Positions 1 to 7,973 of a stretch of DNA of 38,757 bases are shown one piece after another. The stretch is from Anaerolineae bacterium (lineage in GTDB: Bacteria > Chloroflexota > Anaerolineae > CG2-30-64-16). The notes beneath the pieces are model-generated. The model ran no database searches, was not told the DNA's origin, and saw only the letters and a list, made by a program, of their open reading frames with translations. Both the position numbers and the translations under genes were made by a program. Numbering within the stretch: the first letter of the stretch is position 1; each line of letters starts with the position of its first letter. The stretch is from NCBI GenBank assembly GCA_026645775.1, contig JAPKMS010000343.1, positions 1 to 38,757 on the forward strand, in the 5' to 3' direction.

Positions 1-1
1 A

Positions 2-1402
2 GCTGACGTTCTGGCGATGGCTGCGAATGTGAAGATGGTGGACCTCCGCTTCACCGATCTGCCGGGGGTTTGGCAGCATTTCACGATCCCGGCCCACGTG
101 TTGTCCGAAGATACCTTTGAGAACGGCGTGCCGTTCGATGGCTCCTCAATCCGCGGGTTCAAGGAGATCCACGAGTCGGACATGCTGTTGATGCTCGACC
201 CGACCACCGCCTTCATTGACCCGATTTTTGAGATCCCGACCCTGGTGATCATCGGTGACGTCTACGATCCGATCACGCTGGAGCCGTATTCGCGTGACCC
301 GCGCTTTATCGCCGCCCGCGCCGAGACCTATCTAAAGCAGACCGGTATCGGCGACGCCGCATTTTTCGGGCCTGAGCCGGAGTTCTTCATCTTCAACGAT
401 GTGCGGTACGGCAGCGGCACCAACGAGTCTTTCTATCACATCGACAGCCGCGAGGGCTGGTGGAACAGCGGCAAGAGCCTGGGGCCGAACTTCGGCGGCC
501 AGATCGCGCCGAAGCGCGGCTACTTCCCCACCCCGCCCACCGACACGCTGCAGGACGTGCGCAGCAAGATCGTGATGGCGATCGAGGGTGCGGGCATCCC
601 GGTGGAAATCCATCACCACGAAGTCGCCACCGCGGGCCAGACCGAGATCGGCATGCGCTTCAGCACACTGAAGCGCACGGCCGACAACGTGCAGATCTAC
701 AAGTACATGGCCAAGAACGTCGCGCGGCAGAACGGCCTCACCGCCACCTTTATGCCCAAGCCGATTTTCGGCGACAACGGCAGCGGCATGCACGTCCACC
801 AGAGCATCTGGCGGGGCGATAAAAATATGTTCTACGACGAGGCCGGCTACGCCCAGCTTTCCGACCTGGCGAAGTATTACATCGGCGGCCTGCTGAAGCA
901 TGCGCCGGCGTTGCTGGCGCTGGTAGCGCCGGGCACCAATTCCTACAAGCGCCTGGTGCCGGGCTTCGAGGCGCCGGTGAACCTGGCCTACTCGCAGCGC
1001 AACCGCTCGGCGGTGTGCCGCATCCCGGTCGGCTCGCGCAGCCCGAAGTCCAAGCGCGTCGAATTCCGCGCGCCCGATCCGTCGTGTAACCCGTATCTGT
1101 GCTTCTCGGCCCTGTTGATGGCCGGGCTGGATGGCATCCAGAACCGGATTGATCCGGGCGAGCCCGCGGACAAGGACCTCTACGGCCTGCCGCCGGAGGA
1201 AGCCAAGAAGATCAAGCAGGTGCCCGGTTCGCTGGACGCGGTGCTGGCGGCCCTGGAGGCCGATCACGAGTTTCTGCTGAAGGGTGATGTGTTCACCGCC
1301 GACATGCTGGAGACCTACATCGCGTACAAGCGCGAGACCGAGGTCGATCCGATGCGCATGCGGCCGCACCCCTACGAGTTCACGCTCTACTACGACGCGT
1401 AA
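2..1402 (+). CDS. glnA: Glutamine synthetase type I (5' end outside window)
   Basis: Makes glutamine from glutamate, ammonia and ATP in the cytosol, the entry step of nitrogen assimilation. The reading frame is open to the window edge, and the codons before the ATG at 17 (ADVLAMAANVKMVDLRF) match the usual N-terminal region of the family, so the real start lies a few codons upstream and the ATG at 17 is internal. Visible signatures are DLPGVWQHF near the N-terminus, the ATP/metal-site block KPIFGDNGSGMHVH (around 760-800) and NRSAVCRIP. A tyrosine at 1181-1183 in DLYGLPPEEAK aligns with the adenylylation tyrosine of the GSI-beta type, so covalent control is possible. The length (over 461 residues) fits that type. 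The downstream neighbours amtB and glnB make this an ammonium-assimilation cluster. Confidence 0.97.
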   Translation, partial: ADVLAMAANVKMVDLRFTDLPGVWQHFTIPAHVLSEDTFENGVPFDGSSIRGFKEIHESDMLLMLDPTTAFIDPIFEIPTLVIIGDVYDPITLEPYSRDPRFIAARAETYLKQTGIGDAAFFGPEPEFFIFNDVRYGSGTNESFYHIDSREGWWNSGKSLGPNFGGQIAPKRGYFPTPPTDTLQDVRSKIVMAIEGAGIPVEIHHHEVATAGQTEIGMRFSTLKRTADNVQIYKYMAKNVARQNGLTATFMPKPIFGDNGSGMHVHQSIWRGDKNMFYDEAGYAQLSDLAKYYIGGLLKHAPALLALVAPGTNSYKRLVPGFEAPVNLAYSQRNRSAVCRIPVGSRSPKSKRVEFRAPDPSCNPYLCFSALLMAGLDGIQNRIDPGEPADKDLYGLPPEEAKKIKQVPGSLDAVLAALEADHEFLLKGDVFTADMLETYIAYKRETEVDPMRMRPHPYEFTLYYDA

Positions 1403-1412
1403 GCGCGCCGAC

Positions 1413-1450
1413 ACGGAACCGGGTTTCACGATGAAGCCCGGTTCCGTCTT
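1413..1450 (+). terminator. Hairpin terminator after glnA
   Basis: The arms 1413-1427 and 1433-1447 form a 15-bp stem with a single G-U wobble and a 5-nt loop (ACGAT), starting 11 bases after the glnA stop. Only a short T-rich tail follows, so it may be a weak intrinsic terminator or a 3' stabilising structure. Confidence 0.75.
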
Positions 1451-1549
1451 GTGATGCGCCCCCGCCCTCAGTTGACCCCACGCCGCGCCGCGCATATACT
1501 CCGCTTCAACCGTACCGCAGTTGCGCAAACATGCATTTCGGGGGATACC

Positions 1550-2416
1550 ATGAGCGATCTTCTTGTACGCGCGCTGGCCTCACAGGTCGGCGTGCGGGCC
1601 GTGGCTTGTATCACAACTGAACTGACACGCGAGGCTGGCGAGCGTCACACAGCCTATCCGATCGCCGTCGCCGCCCTGGGGCACGGGCTGACCGCGGGCG
1701 TGCTGCTGGGCGCACTGCTGAAAGCCCAGGAGCGGGTGGCCCTCAAGATCGAGGGGGACGGCCGGTTGCGCAAGCTGGTGGTGGAGGCCGACGCCACCGG
1801 TCACGTGCGCGGTTACGTCGGCGTGCCCGATGCGTCATCGCCGCTGCCGGTGAATCGCGCGGCGGTCGCCGAGGCGATCGGCGGCGCCGGCCTGTTGACC
1901 GTCGTCATGGACCTGCATCTGAAGGACCTGTATCGCAGCGTGATCGCGCTGGAAAGCGGCGCACCGGATGCGGAGCTTACCCGTTACTTCGCCGCTTCCG
2001 AGCAGTTGCCGTCGCTGGTGACCATCGATGTGCTCATGGATGAGGCCGGCAGCCTGGTGGCAGCCGGCGGACTGCTCGTCCAGGTGATGCCGGGCCACAG
2101 CGTCGGCGCGCTGGCGCAGGTGGCCGCCAACCTGGCCGCCCAGCCGTCGTTGGAGACGCTGCTTGCCACAGGCCTGACCCCGGACGAGCTCCTGGCGCAC
2201 GCTTTCGCCGGCATCGACTACGAGGTGCTGGAGCGCTACCCGGTGGAATTCCGCTGTTCATGCAGCCGCGCGCGCTCGGAGCAGGCCCTGCGGACGTTGG
2301 ACCGGGACGACCTGTTAGCGCTGGTCGCCGACGGCAACGCGACCGTCGACTGCCATTTCTGCAACGCGCGCTACGAGTTCACCGAGGCCGAGCTCAGGGC
2401 CATGCTGGAAGCGTAA
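1550..2416 (+). CDS. hslO: Redox-regulated chaperone Hsp33
   Basis: Holdase chaperone of the cytosol, activated when oxidation releases zinc from its C-terminal switch. The 288-residue product shows the N-terminal Hsp33 fold (VRALASQVGVRAVACITTEL) and, near the end, the four zinc ligands as C236-x-C238 and C268-x2-C271, the classic CxC/CxxC redox switch. The frame is open back to 1451, but the start at 1550 is preferred because GGGGG (1540-1544) sits 5 nt ahead of it and the resulting length matches the family. It stands alone between the glnA terminator and the amtB promoter region. Confidence 0.95.
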   Translation: MSDLLVRALASQVGVRAVACITTELTREAGERHTAYPIAVAALGHGLTAGVLLGALLKAQERVALKIEGDGRLRKLVVEADATGHVRGYVGVPDASSPLPVNRAAVAEAIGGAGLLTVVMDLHLKDLYRSVIALESGAPDAELTRYFAASEQLPSLVTIDVLMDEAGSLVAAGGLLVQVMPGHSVGALAQVAANLAAQPSLETLLATGLTPDELLAHAFAGIDYEVLERYPVEFRCSCSRARSEQALRTLDRDDLLALVADGNATVDCHFCNARYEFTEAELRAMLEA

Positions 2417-2446
2417 GCATCCGGTCAGAAGCCGCCACGCCCAGTG

Positions 2447-2482
2447 AGGCGCAAGGTCCGGTAGGTAAATGGCCTTGCGCCT
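2447..2482 (+). terminator. Stem-loop after hslO
   Basis: AGGCGCAAGG (2447-2456) pairs perfectly with CCTTGCGCCT (2473-2482) across a 16-nt loop, 30 nt after the hslO stop. There is no T run, so its role as a terminator is uncertain. The rest of the 2417-2776 gap shows no convincing gene. Confidence 0.45.
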
Positions 2483-2680
2483 TGCCAGCAGTCAGGAGAT
2501 CAAATCCCTCGCCTGACACTGACGGGCGGGAAGGCTGCCTCAGTAGTTCAAGAGGACCGCCTTTAGAATTCCTTCCGCCCCGCGGGTCCGCTTGACGGCA
2601 AAGAAACTCCCCGGCGTCTATTCACCCGGATCCACGCACGAACTGTACCCATACGGGTAGTAGAACTTCCGGCCTGCACT

Positions 2681-2689
2681 TGCTACACT
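2681..2689 (+). promoter_or_regulatory. Possible extended -10 promoter of amtB-glnB
   Basis: TGCTACACT is an extended -10 type element (TGn followed by TACACT). No good -35 hexamer stands 16-18 nt upstream (TAGAAC at 2661-2666 is weak). A small palindrome TACCC/GGGTA (2646-2659) lies just upstream and could be an operator. This would give a 5' leader of about 80 nt for amtB. Confidence 0.4.
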
Positions 2690-2776
2690 ATCCCCATCAA
2701 TAGCCTGTCAGGATGGCGGTCTGGCTGTGCTCCCGTCCGTCCTGACCCGGCGAGACACATCAACCGGAGGTTCACC

Positions 2777-4000
2777 ATGGACAATCTCAATACCGGCGAC
2801 ACCGCCTGGGTCCTGATCTCCACCGCCCTGGTGCTGATGATGACTCCAGCCCTGGCGTTTTTCTACGGGGGAATGGTGCGCAAGAAAAACGTCCTCTCGA
2901 CGCTGAACTTCAGCTTCATCCTCATGGCGCTTATCAGCCTGCAGTGGGTCTTGTTTGGCTTCACCTTGGCATTCGGCAAGACCGCAAACGGCATCATCGG
3001 CGGTCTCAACTACCTGGGACTGACCGGCGTGGGCGCAGAACCGAACGCGGACTACGCCGGCACCATCCCGTTTCTGCTCTTCGCCGCCTATCAGATGATG
3101 TTCGCAGTGATCACACCGGCGCTCATCTCCGGCACGTTCGTGGAGCGCGTCAAGTTCAAGGCGTTCCTGATCTTCAGCCTGCTGTGGGCGACGCTGGTCT
3201 ATGATCCGGTCGCCCATTGGGTCTGGGGCGTGGGCGGCATCCTGCGGAACCTGGGCGCTTTGGACTTTGCGGGCGGCACGGTGGTCCACATCACCGCCGG
3301 CTTCTCGGCCCTGGCCTTCGCCCGGGTGATCCGCGCCCGCCGCGGGTTCGGCAACGGCAGCATGGAGCCGCACAACATCCCCTACTCCGTGCTGGGCGCG
3401 GGGCTGCTGTGGATGGGCTGGTTCGGCTTCAACGGCGGCAGCGCGCTGGGCGCCAATGGGCTGGCAGTGACTGCGCTGATGAACACCAACACCGCTGCGG
3501 CCGCGGCCGGCGTCGTCTGGATGCTGCTGAGTTGGCGCGATCATAAGCCAAGTGTGTTGGGGATCATCACCGGCGCGGTGGTTGGCCTGGTTGCCATCAC
3601 ACCCGCGGCCGGCTACGTGACCCCCCTCGCGGCCCTGGCTATCGGCGCGGCGGCCGCCCCCATCAGCTACTTTGCCATCAAGCTGCGCCAGGGCCGGCAC
3701 CTGGACGAGTCGCTGGACGTGTGGGCATGTCACGGCATGGGCGGCCTGTGGGGCGCGTTAGCGACTGGGCTCTTCGCCTCGAAAGCGGTCAATGCAGCCG
3801 GCGCGGATGGCCTCTTCTACGGCAACCCGCGCCTGTTCCTGGTGCAACTGCTTGCCGCCGCGGTCACCTTGATCTTCGCTTTCGGCATGACGTTCCTGCT
3901 GGCCACTGCGCTCAAGCGCACGATCGGCCTCAGCGTGTCGGACACCGAGGAACAGGTGGGGCTGGATATCGCCGAGCACGGCGAACGAGCGTATGCATAA
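2777..4000 (+). CDS. amtB: Ammonium transporter
   Basis: Conducts ammonium/ammonia across the inner membrane. The 407-residue protein is almost wholly hydrophobic, with about 11 predicted membrane segments. It carries the Amt pore histidines: H171 in GGTVVHITAG and H319 in VWACHGMGGLWG. The segment PALAFFYGGMVRKKNVL after the first helix is typical. The start is supported by GGAGG (2766-2770) 6 nt upstream. It is followed after 84 nt by glnB, the usual pairing in which the PII protein docks onto and blocks AmtB when nitrogen is plentiful. Confidence 0.97.
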   Translation: MDNLNTGDTAWVLISTALVLMMTPALAFFYGGMVRKKNVLSTLNFSFILMALISLQWVLFGFTLAFGKTANGIIGGLNYLGLTGVGAEPNADYAGTIPFLLFAAYQMMFAVITPALISGTFVERVKFKAFLIFSLLWATLVYDPVAHWVWGVGGILRNLGALDFAGGTVVHITAGFSALAFARVIRARRGFGNGSMEPHNIPYSVLGAGLLWMGWFGFNGGSALGANGLAVTALMNTNTAAAAAGVVWMLLSWRDHKPSVLGIITGAVVGLVAITPAAGYVTPLAALAIGAAAAPISYFAIKLRQGRHLDESLDVWACHGMGGLWGALATGLFASKAVNAAGADGLFYGNPRLFLVQLLAAAVTLIFAFGMTFLLATALKRTIGLSVSDTEEQVGLDIAEHGERAYA

Positions 4001-4002
4001 CA

Positions 4003-4054
4003 CGGTCAGGCGTCCCTTGCGGGCGCCCGGCGGGCAGGCGCAAAGCCCTGCCCG
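4003..4054. repeat. Double hairpin in the amtB-glnB spacer
   Basis: Two adjacent stem-loops lie here: GGCGTCCC/GGGCGCC with a bulged T (about 4010-4028), then a perfect 8-bp stem CGGGCAGG (4031-4038) with CCTGCCCG (4047-4054). There is no T run. It looks like an intergenic REP-type element that may adjust the amtB to glnB ratio. The class is inferred from appearance only. Confidence 0.4.
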
Positions 4055-4084
4055 TACCGATGGCCTGAGCACCAGGAGAGGACC

Positions 4085-4462
4085 ATGACCAAAAAGATCG
4101 AAGCCATTATCCGAGAAGAGAAACTGAACGACGTCAAGGACGCGCTGCAAGCGATCGGCATTGTGGGCATGAACGTAACCGAGTGCCGGGGACACGGCCG
4201 GCAAGGCGGCATTGAGCTGGTGGGCCGCTCCGGCGCATACAAGGTTGACATGCTGCCGCGCGTGCAAATTAACATCGTGCTGAGCGACCACAACCTGGAG
4301 CAGGCTATCGACACGATCTGCCACGCCGCGCAGACGGGCAGCGTGGGCGATGGCTTGATCTTCGTCTACCCAGTGGAAGATGTCGTCCGCATCCGCACCG
4401 GCGAACGCGGCCGCGCCGCACTGATGTACCCGGGTGACATCGACACTCGACCGCTGGGATAA
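4085..4462 (+). CDS. glnB: Nitrogen regulatory protein PII
   Basis: Trimeric signal protein that reads ATP/ADP and 2-oxoglutarate and controls AmtB and glutamine synthetase activity. The 125 residues hold the T-loop with Tyr52, in the position of the uridylylated Tyr51 of E. coli, and the second signature TGSVGDG...VRIRTGE. Unusually, three positions that bind nucleotide or 2-oxoglutarate in E. coli PII differ: Lys58 is Arg59, Glu62 is Asn63, and the B-loop Lys90 is Leu91 (GDGLIF instead of GDGKIF). The start has AGGAGAGG just upstream. GlnB versus GlnK cannot be decided from sequence; linkage to amtB favours a GlnK-like role. Confidence 0.93.
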   Translation: MTKKIEAIIREEKLNDVKDALQAIGIVGMNVTECRGHGRQGGIELVGRSGAYKVDMLPRVQINIVLSDHNLEQAIDTICHAAQTGSVGDGLIFVYPVEDVVRIRTGERGRAALMYPGDIDTRPLG

Positions 4463-4533
4463 CGGCAACATCGCCGCGGCATGGGCGCCAACGCCCGTGC
4501 CGCGCTCGCGAAAACCGCCGTCTTCTCGTCTTC

Positions 4534-4562
4534 TTGTGAGGGCCTGGAGCTTGGACTATAAT
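4534..4562 (+). promoter_or_regulatory. Promoter of the kinase/regulator operon
   Basis: TTGTGA (4534-4539), a 17-nt spacer, then a perfect TATAAT (4557-4562). It lies downstream of the ATG at 4434 that opens the longest reading frame, so transcripts from it would use the later start at 4605. Confidence 0.75.
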
Positions 4563-4604
4563 CCCCAACATCTGATTCGTGATTTCAATGTCTGTGAGCG
4601 CGCA

Positions 4605-6884
4605 ATGGGAAGCCAAGCGATCAAACCACTGGGCGAGGGCGGCCGCGATCATCTGCTCCTGGCGGCGCTGGCACGCGTCAACGCGATCGGCGCCAGCATC
4701 AACCGCATCAATTGGGGCGATTCCGCGGGCGTCGACGCCACCCTGCGCCTGATCGTTGAAAGCGCCATCGAGATGGTGCCCGATGCCTCAGCGGTGATCT
4801 ACGCCTATGACGAGCAGCGTCGGATGCTCGACCCGGTCTCACGCGTGGCCGCCGGCCCTGCCGCCCCCGCGCTGATGGTCGACGGGCCCCGGGCCGATGG
4901 CGTGGGCCGACGGGCGCTCGATCAGCGCCGGCCGATCCTCTCCTACGAAGAGCCCGATCTCGCGATCCACCCGGCCCAGCAGGCCGCAGGCGCCCAGGCC
5001 GTCATCGGGCTGCCGCTGGTCGTGGCCGACGAGCCACTGGGTGTTCTTTATGTCTACTTATATCAAGAACGCCGGCTGAGCCAGCTCGAGCTCTTACTGC
5101 TGGACAACTTCGTCAACCAGGCCGCGATGGCGATCTACCATGCCGGACGCTTCACCGATGCCCGGCGCACGCTGGCGCGCAAGGAAGACGAGGTGGCCCT
5201 GATGCGCCGCGCCGCCCTGCTGATCTCATCCCGCACGCGCCTTGAGGCGACGCTGGAGGCGATCCTTCAGATGGCGCTGGAGGTGACGGGGGCGCGCTAC
5301 GGCATCTTTCGCCTGGTCGACGCGACCGGCCAGAGCCTGGTGATGCGCGCCATCGCGGGCGAACATTTGGGCCGGCCCGCGGTCGAGGCACTGCCCATCA
5401 ACACCACCAGCGTCATGGGCTGGGTCGCCAGGAGCCGCCAGCCCTTGAACATCGCGGATGTGCGCGTCCCCCCCTGGTCGCGCATCTACTACCCGCTGGA
5501 TCACGGCCTGCAGATGCGCTCCGAGCTCGCTGTGCCGTTGATCGGCGCAGGCGGCCGGCTGGAGGGCGTCTTGAACATGGAGAGCCCGCAGGTCGGCGCC
5601 TTCTCAGAGGCCGACAGCTTGCTGCTCCAAACGCTCGCCACCCAGGCGGTGACGGCCATCCAGGAAGCGCGGCTGCTGGATGTCTTGCAGCAGATGGCCG
5701 AGCACCTGTTGACCCGGCCCGCCCAGCAGGTGTTGGATCATCTGGTCGCGCTGGCTTGTGACCTGTTGGGCGGCGCCGCCAGTGCGATCTGGCTGCTGGA
5801 TGAGGACGAGCTCACGTTGCAGGCCGCCAGCACCGGTCACGCCCGCGGCGACCGGCTCGCGCTGCACGGCAGCCTGACGGGGCAGGTGATTCTCAATCGC
5901 GAGTGCTTGATCAGCGAAGACGTCGCCGCCGATCCGCGCTTCGGCTGGCCGGAGTTGGCGCGCGCCCAGGGCTGGAAGCGCGCGCTCATCGTGCCGCTGA
6001 TCGCCGCCGCGGAGAACGAGCCGATGGGCGCGTTCAGCGTCTACGGCTCCGCGACCGACCAGGACCGCTTCACCGCCTCCGATTGGGACAAGAAGGTGCT
6101 GACTATCCTGGCTCATTACGCAGCGCTGGCGGTGCGCAACGCGGCCAATCAGACCGCGCTGCGCACCGCGGAGGAGCAGCGCGCCACTGCCGAGACCTTT
6201 GCGGTCATCGGTGACATCGCTGCCAACCTGCTCCACCGCCTGAACAACAAGGTCGGCACGATCCCGGTGCGCGTTGAAGGCATCGAGGACAAGTGCGAGG
6301 CTGTGCTGGCGGCCGACTCGTATCTGGCCAGCAACCTGCGCGAGATCGAGCGCAGCGCACGGGAAGCGATGGAGACCGTCCGCGAGACGCTTTTTCACCT
6401 GCAGCCCATGCCGCTGGCCCCCGTCCGCGTGGCCGACTGCGTAGCAGACGCGCTGACAAGCCTGAAGCCGCCCGCAGGCATCCGCATCGAGGTAGCCGGC
6501 CTGGCCGGGCTGCCGGCGGTGTTGGCGCACCCGCGCGGCCTCAGCCTGGTGTTCGCCAACCTCCTGGAGAACGCCGCCGACGCGATGAGCGGCGCCGGGG
6601 AGATCACGATCGCCGGGGGCGAAGGGCGCGGATGGGTGCAGGTCACGGTCAGCGACACCGGCCCAGGCATCGCGCCGGAGCTTCACGAACGGATCTTCGA
6701 GCTGAATTTTTCGGGCCGGCGCACCGGGCGATCCGGCAAGCTGGGGTTTGGCCTGTGGTGGGTGCGCACGCTGATGGCGCGGCTGGGCGGCACGGTCAGC
6801 GTCGCCAGCGACTGCACCCGCGGCGCCAGCTTTGTACTGCGCCTGCCGTCCGCCGCGCAGCCCGACGAAACGCAGTGGGGTTGA
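4605..6884 (+). CDS. Soluble three-GAF sensor histidine kinase
   Basis: Cytosolic sensor kinase that should phosphorylate the regulator encoded 1 nt downstream. The frame is open from 4434 inside glnB, but the promoter at 4534-4562 points to the ATG at 4605 (759 residues). Three GAF-like ligand domains lie at about 43-180, 208-355 and 375-512. The dimerisation/phosphoacceptor helix has His544 in [14 protein letters not shown]. The ATPase domain shows the N box at N652 ([10 protein letters not shown]), DTGPGI at D684 and the G2 loop GFGL at 714-717. No membrane segment is seen, so the signal is likely intracellular, such as a small molecule, redox state or gas. The ligand cannot be predicted. 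Confidence 0.9.
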   Translation: MGSQAIKPLGEGGRDHLLLAALARVNAIGASINRINWGDSAGVDATLRLIVESAIEMVPDASAVIYAYDEQRRMLDPVSRVAAGPAAPALMVDGPRADGVGRRALDQRRPILSYEEPDLAIHPAQQAAGAQAVIGLPLVVADEPLGVLYVYLYQERRLSQLELLLLDNFVNQAAMAIYHAGRFTDARRTLARKEDEVALMRRAALLISSRTRLEATLEAILQMALEVTGARYGIFRLVDATGQSLVMRAIAGEHLGRPAVEALPINTTSVMGWVARSRQPLNIADVRVPPWSRIYYPLDHGLQMRSELAVPLIGAGGRLEGVLNMESPQVGAFSEADSLLLQTLATQAVTAIQEARLLDVLQQMAEHLLTRPAQQVLDHLVALACDLLGGAASAIWLLDEDELTLQAASTGHARGDRLALHGSLTGQVILNRECLISEDVAADPRFGWPELARAQGWKRALIVPLIAAAENEPMGAFSVYGSATDQDRFTASDWDKKVLTILAHYAALAVRNAANQTALRTAEEQRATAETFAVIGDIAANLLHRLNNKVGTIPVRVEGIEDKCEAVLAADSYLASNLREIERSAREAMETVRETLFHLQPMPLAPVRVADCVADALTSLKPPAGIRIEVAGLAGLPAVLAHPRGLSLVFANLLENAADAMSGAGEITIAGGEGRGWVQVTVSDTGPGIAPELHERIFELNFSGRRTGRSGKLGFGLWWVRTLMARLGGTVSVASDCTRGASFVLRLPSAAQPDETQWG

Positions 6885-6885
6885 C

Positions 6886-7944
6886 ATGAGCCAAGAACCG
6901 GTGCGCGCCCTGGTCGTCGAAGATGACCCTTCGTGGCAGCAGATCGTCAGCGAGATTTTGGCCGACATCGGCCTGGCCGTCGACGTGGCTGACAGCGTCG
7001 AGGCTGCCGAATCGGCGTTGCGCGCGGCGCCGCACCGCCTGGCCGTGGTCGATCTGTCGTTGAGCGGGCCGGACCATCACAACCGAGACGGTCTGGCGGT
7101 CCTGACGGCCATCGGGCGCCAGGACCCTGGCTGCACCGCGCTCCTGCTGACCGGCTTCGCGACGGTCGAGCTGGCCGTTACCGCGCTCACCGAGTACGCC
7201 GCCTTCACCTGTCTGCGCAAGGAAGCGTTCCGCCGCGCCGAATTCCGTGCGCTCGTGCAGCGCATCCTGGCCCAGGCGCCGGCGCCACCTCCCGCCGGCA
7301 CGCCCGCAGCCGAAACCGTCGCGCCGGCACAGCCCGCGGCCCCATCGGCGGAAACCGGACAGGTCTTGTTGGTGGAAGACGACGCGGGCTGGCGCAGCAT
7401 CCTGGCCGAGCTCCTGGCCGACGCCGGCTACCGCGTGCGCCCCTGTCTCAGCTATGGCGAAGCGCTGGGCCATCTACGCCGCGAGACGTTCGCTCTGGCC
7501 GTGGTGGACCTGTCGCTGGCCAGCTCTGCGGCGCCCACCGCCAACCGGGATGGCTTCCAGGTGCTGCACGAAGCCCGCAGCGCCAGACTCCCGGCCATCG
7601 TCGTGAGCGGGCTGGCGACCCCTGACGACATCGAACGGCTTTACGCCGAGTTCGAGATCTTTGCGTGTCTGGAGAAACAGCGGTTCGAGCGGGCCGGCTT
7701 CCTGACGCTGGTCGCAGAAGCCATCGCTGCGGGGCAGGCAGGGGACGGGGAGCTTGCCCGCCTCACCCGGCGCGAGCGGGATGTGCTGGCGCTGCTGATT
7801 ACCGGGCTGACCAACAAGGGAATCGCCCGCGAGTTGGTGATCTCCGAGAACACGGTGAAGCGCTATCTCAAATCGATCTTCGAGAAGCTGAACGTGGACA
7901 GCCGCGCGGGCGCAGTGGCGGTGGCGTTGACGAAGTCGGGGTAA
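6886..7944 (+). CDS. Response regulator with two receiver domains and LuxR HTH
   Basis: Probable DNA-binding partner of the upstream kinase; the stop and start are separated by one base (TGA-c-ATG). The 352 residues form REC1 (about 5-125), a Pro/Ala-rich linker (131-155), REC2 (158-282) and a LuxR/GerE helix-turn-helix (about 292-350, [20 protein letters not shown]). Both receivers look active: acidic pairs VEDD, acceptors D56 and D208 in VVDLSL, Thr/Ser switch residues in LLLTG and IVVSG, and lysines K112 and K264. Two intact receivers suggest phosphorelay or two-input control. GTGGGG upstream serves as the ribosome site. The gene converges on the CHAT gene. Confidence 0.9.
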   Translation: MSQEPVRALVVEDDPSWQQIVSEILADIGLAVDVADSVEAAESALRAAPHRLAVVDLSLSGPDHHNRDGLAVLTAIGRQDPGCTALLLTGFATVELAVTALTEYAAFTCLRKEAFRRAEFRALVQRILAQAPAPPPAGTPAAETVAPAQPAAPSAETGQVLLVEDDAGWRSILAELLADAGYRVRPCLSYGEALGHLRRETFALAVVDLSLASSAAPTANRDGFQVLHEARSARLPAIVVSGLATPDDIERLYAEFEIFACLEKQRFERAGFLTLVAEAIAAGQAGDGELARLTRRERDVLALLITGLTNKGIARELVISENTVKRYLKSIFEKLNVDSRAGAVAVALTKSG

Positions 7945-7973
7945 GCGGTTCCGGTCATTCGGCTACGCTGAAC

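Noticed and set aside
2671-2686. GG...TTGC pattern like a sigma-54 promoter before amtB
   Set aside because: The spacing between GG and GC is 9 rather than the required 10, and no sigma-54 activator gene is nearby.
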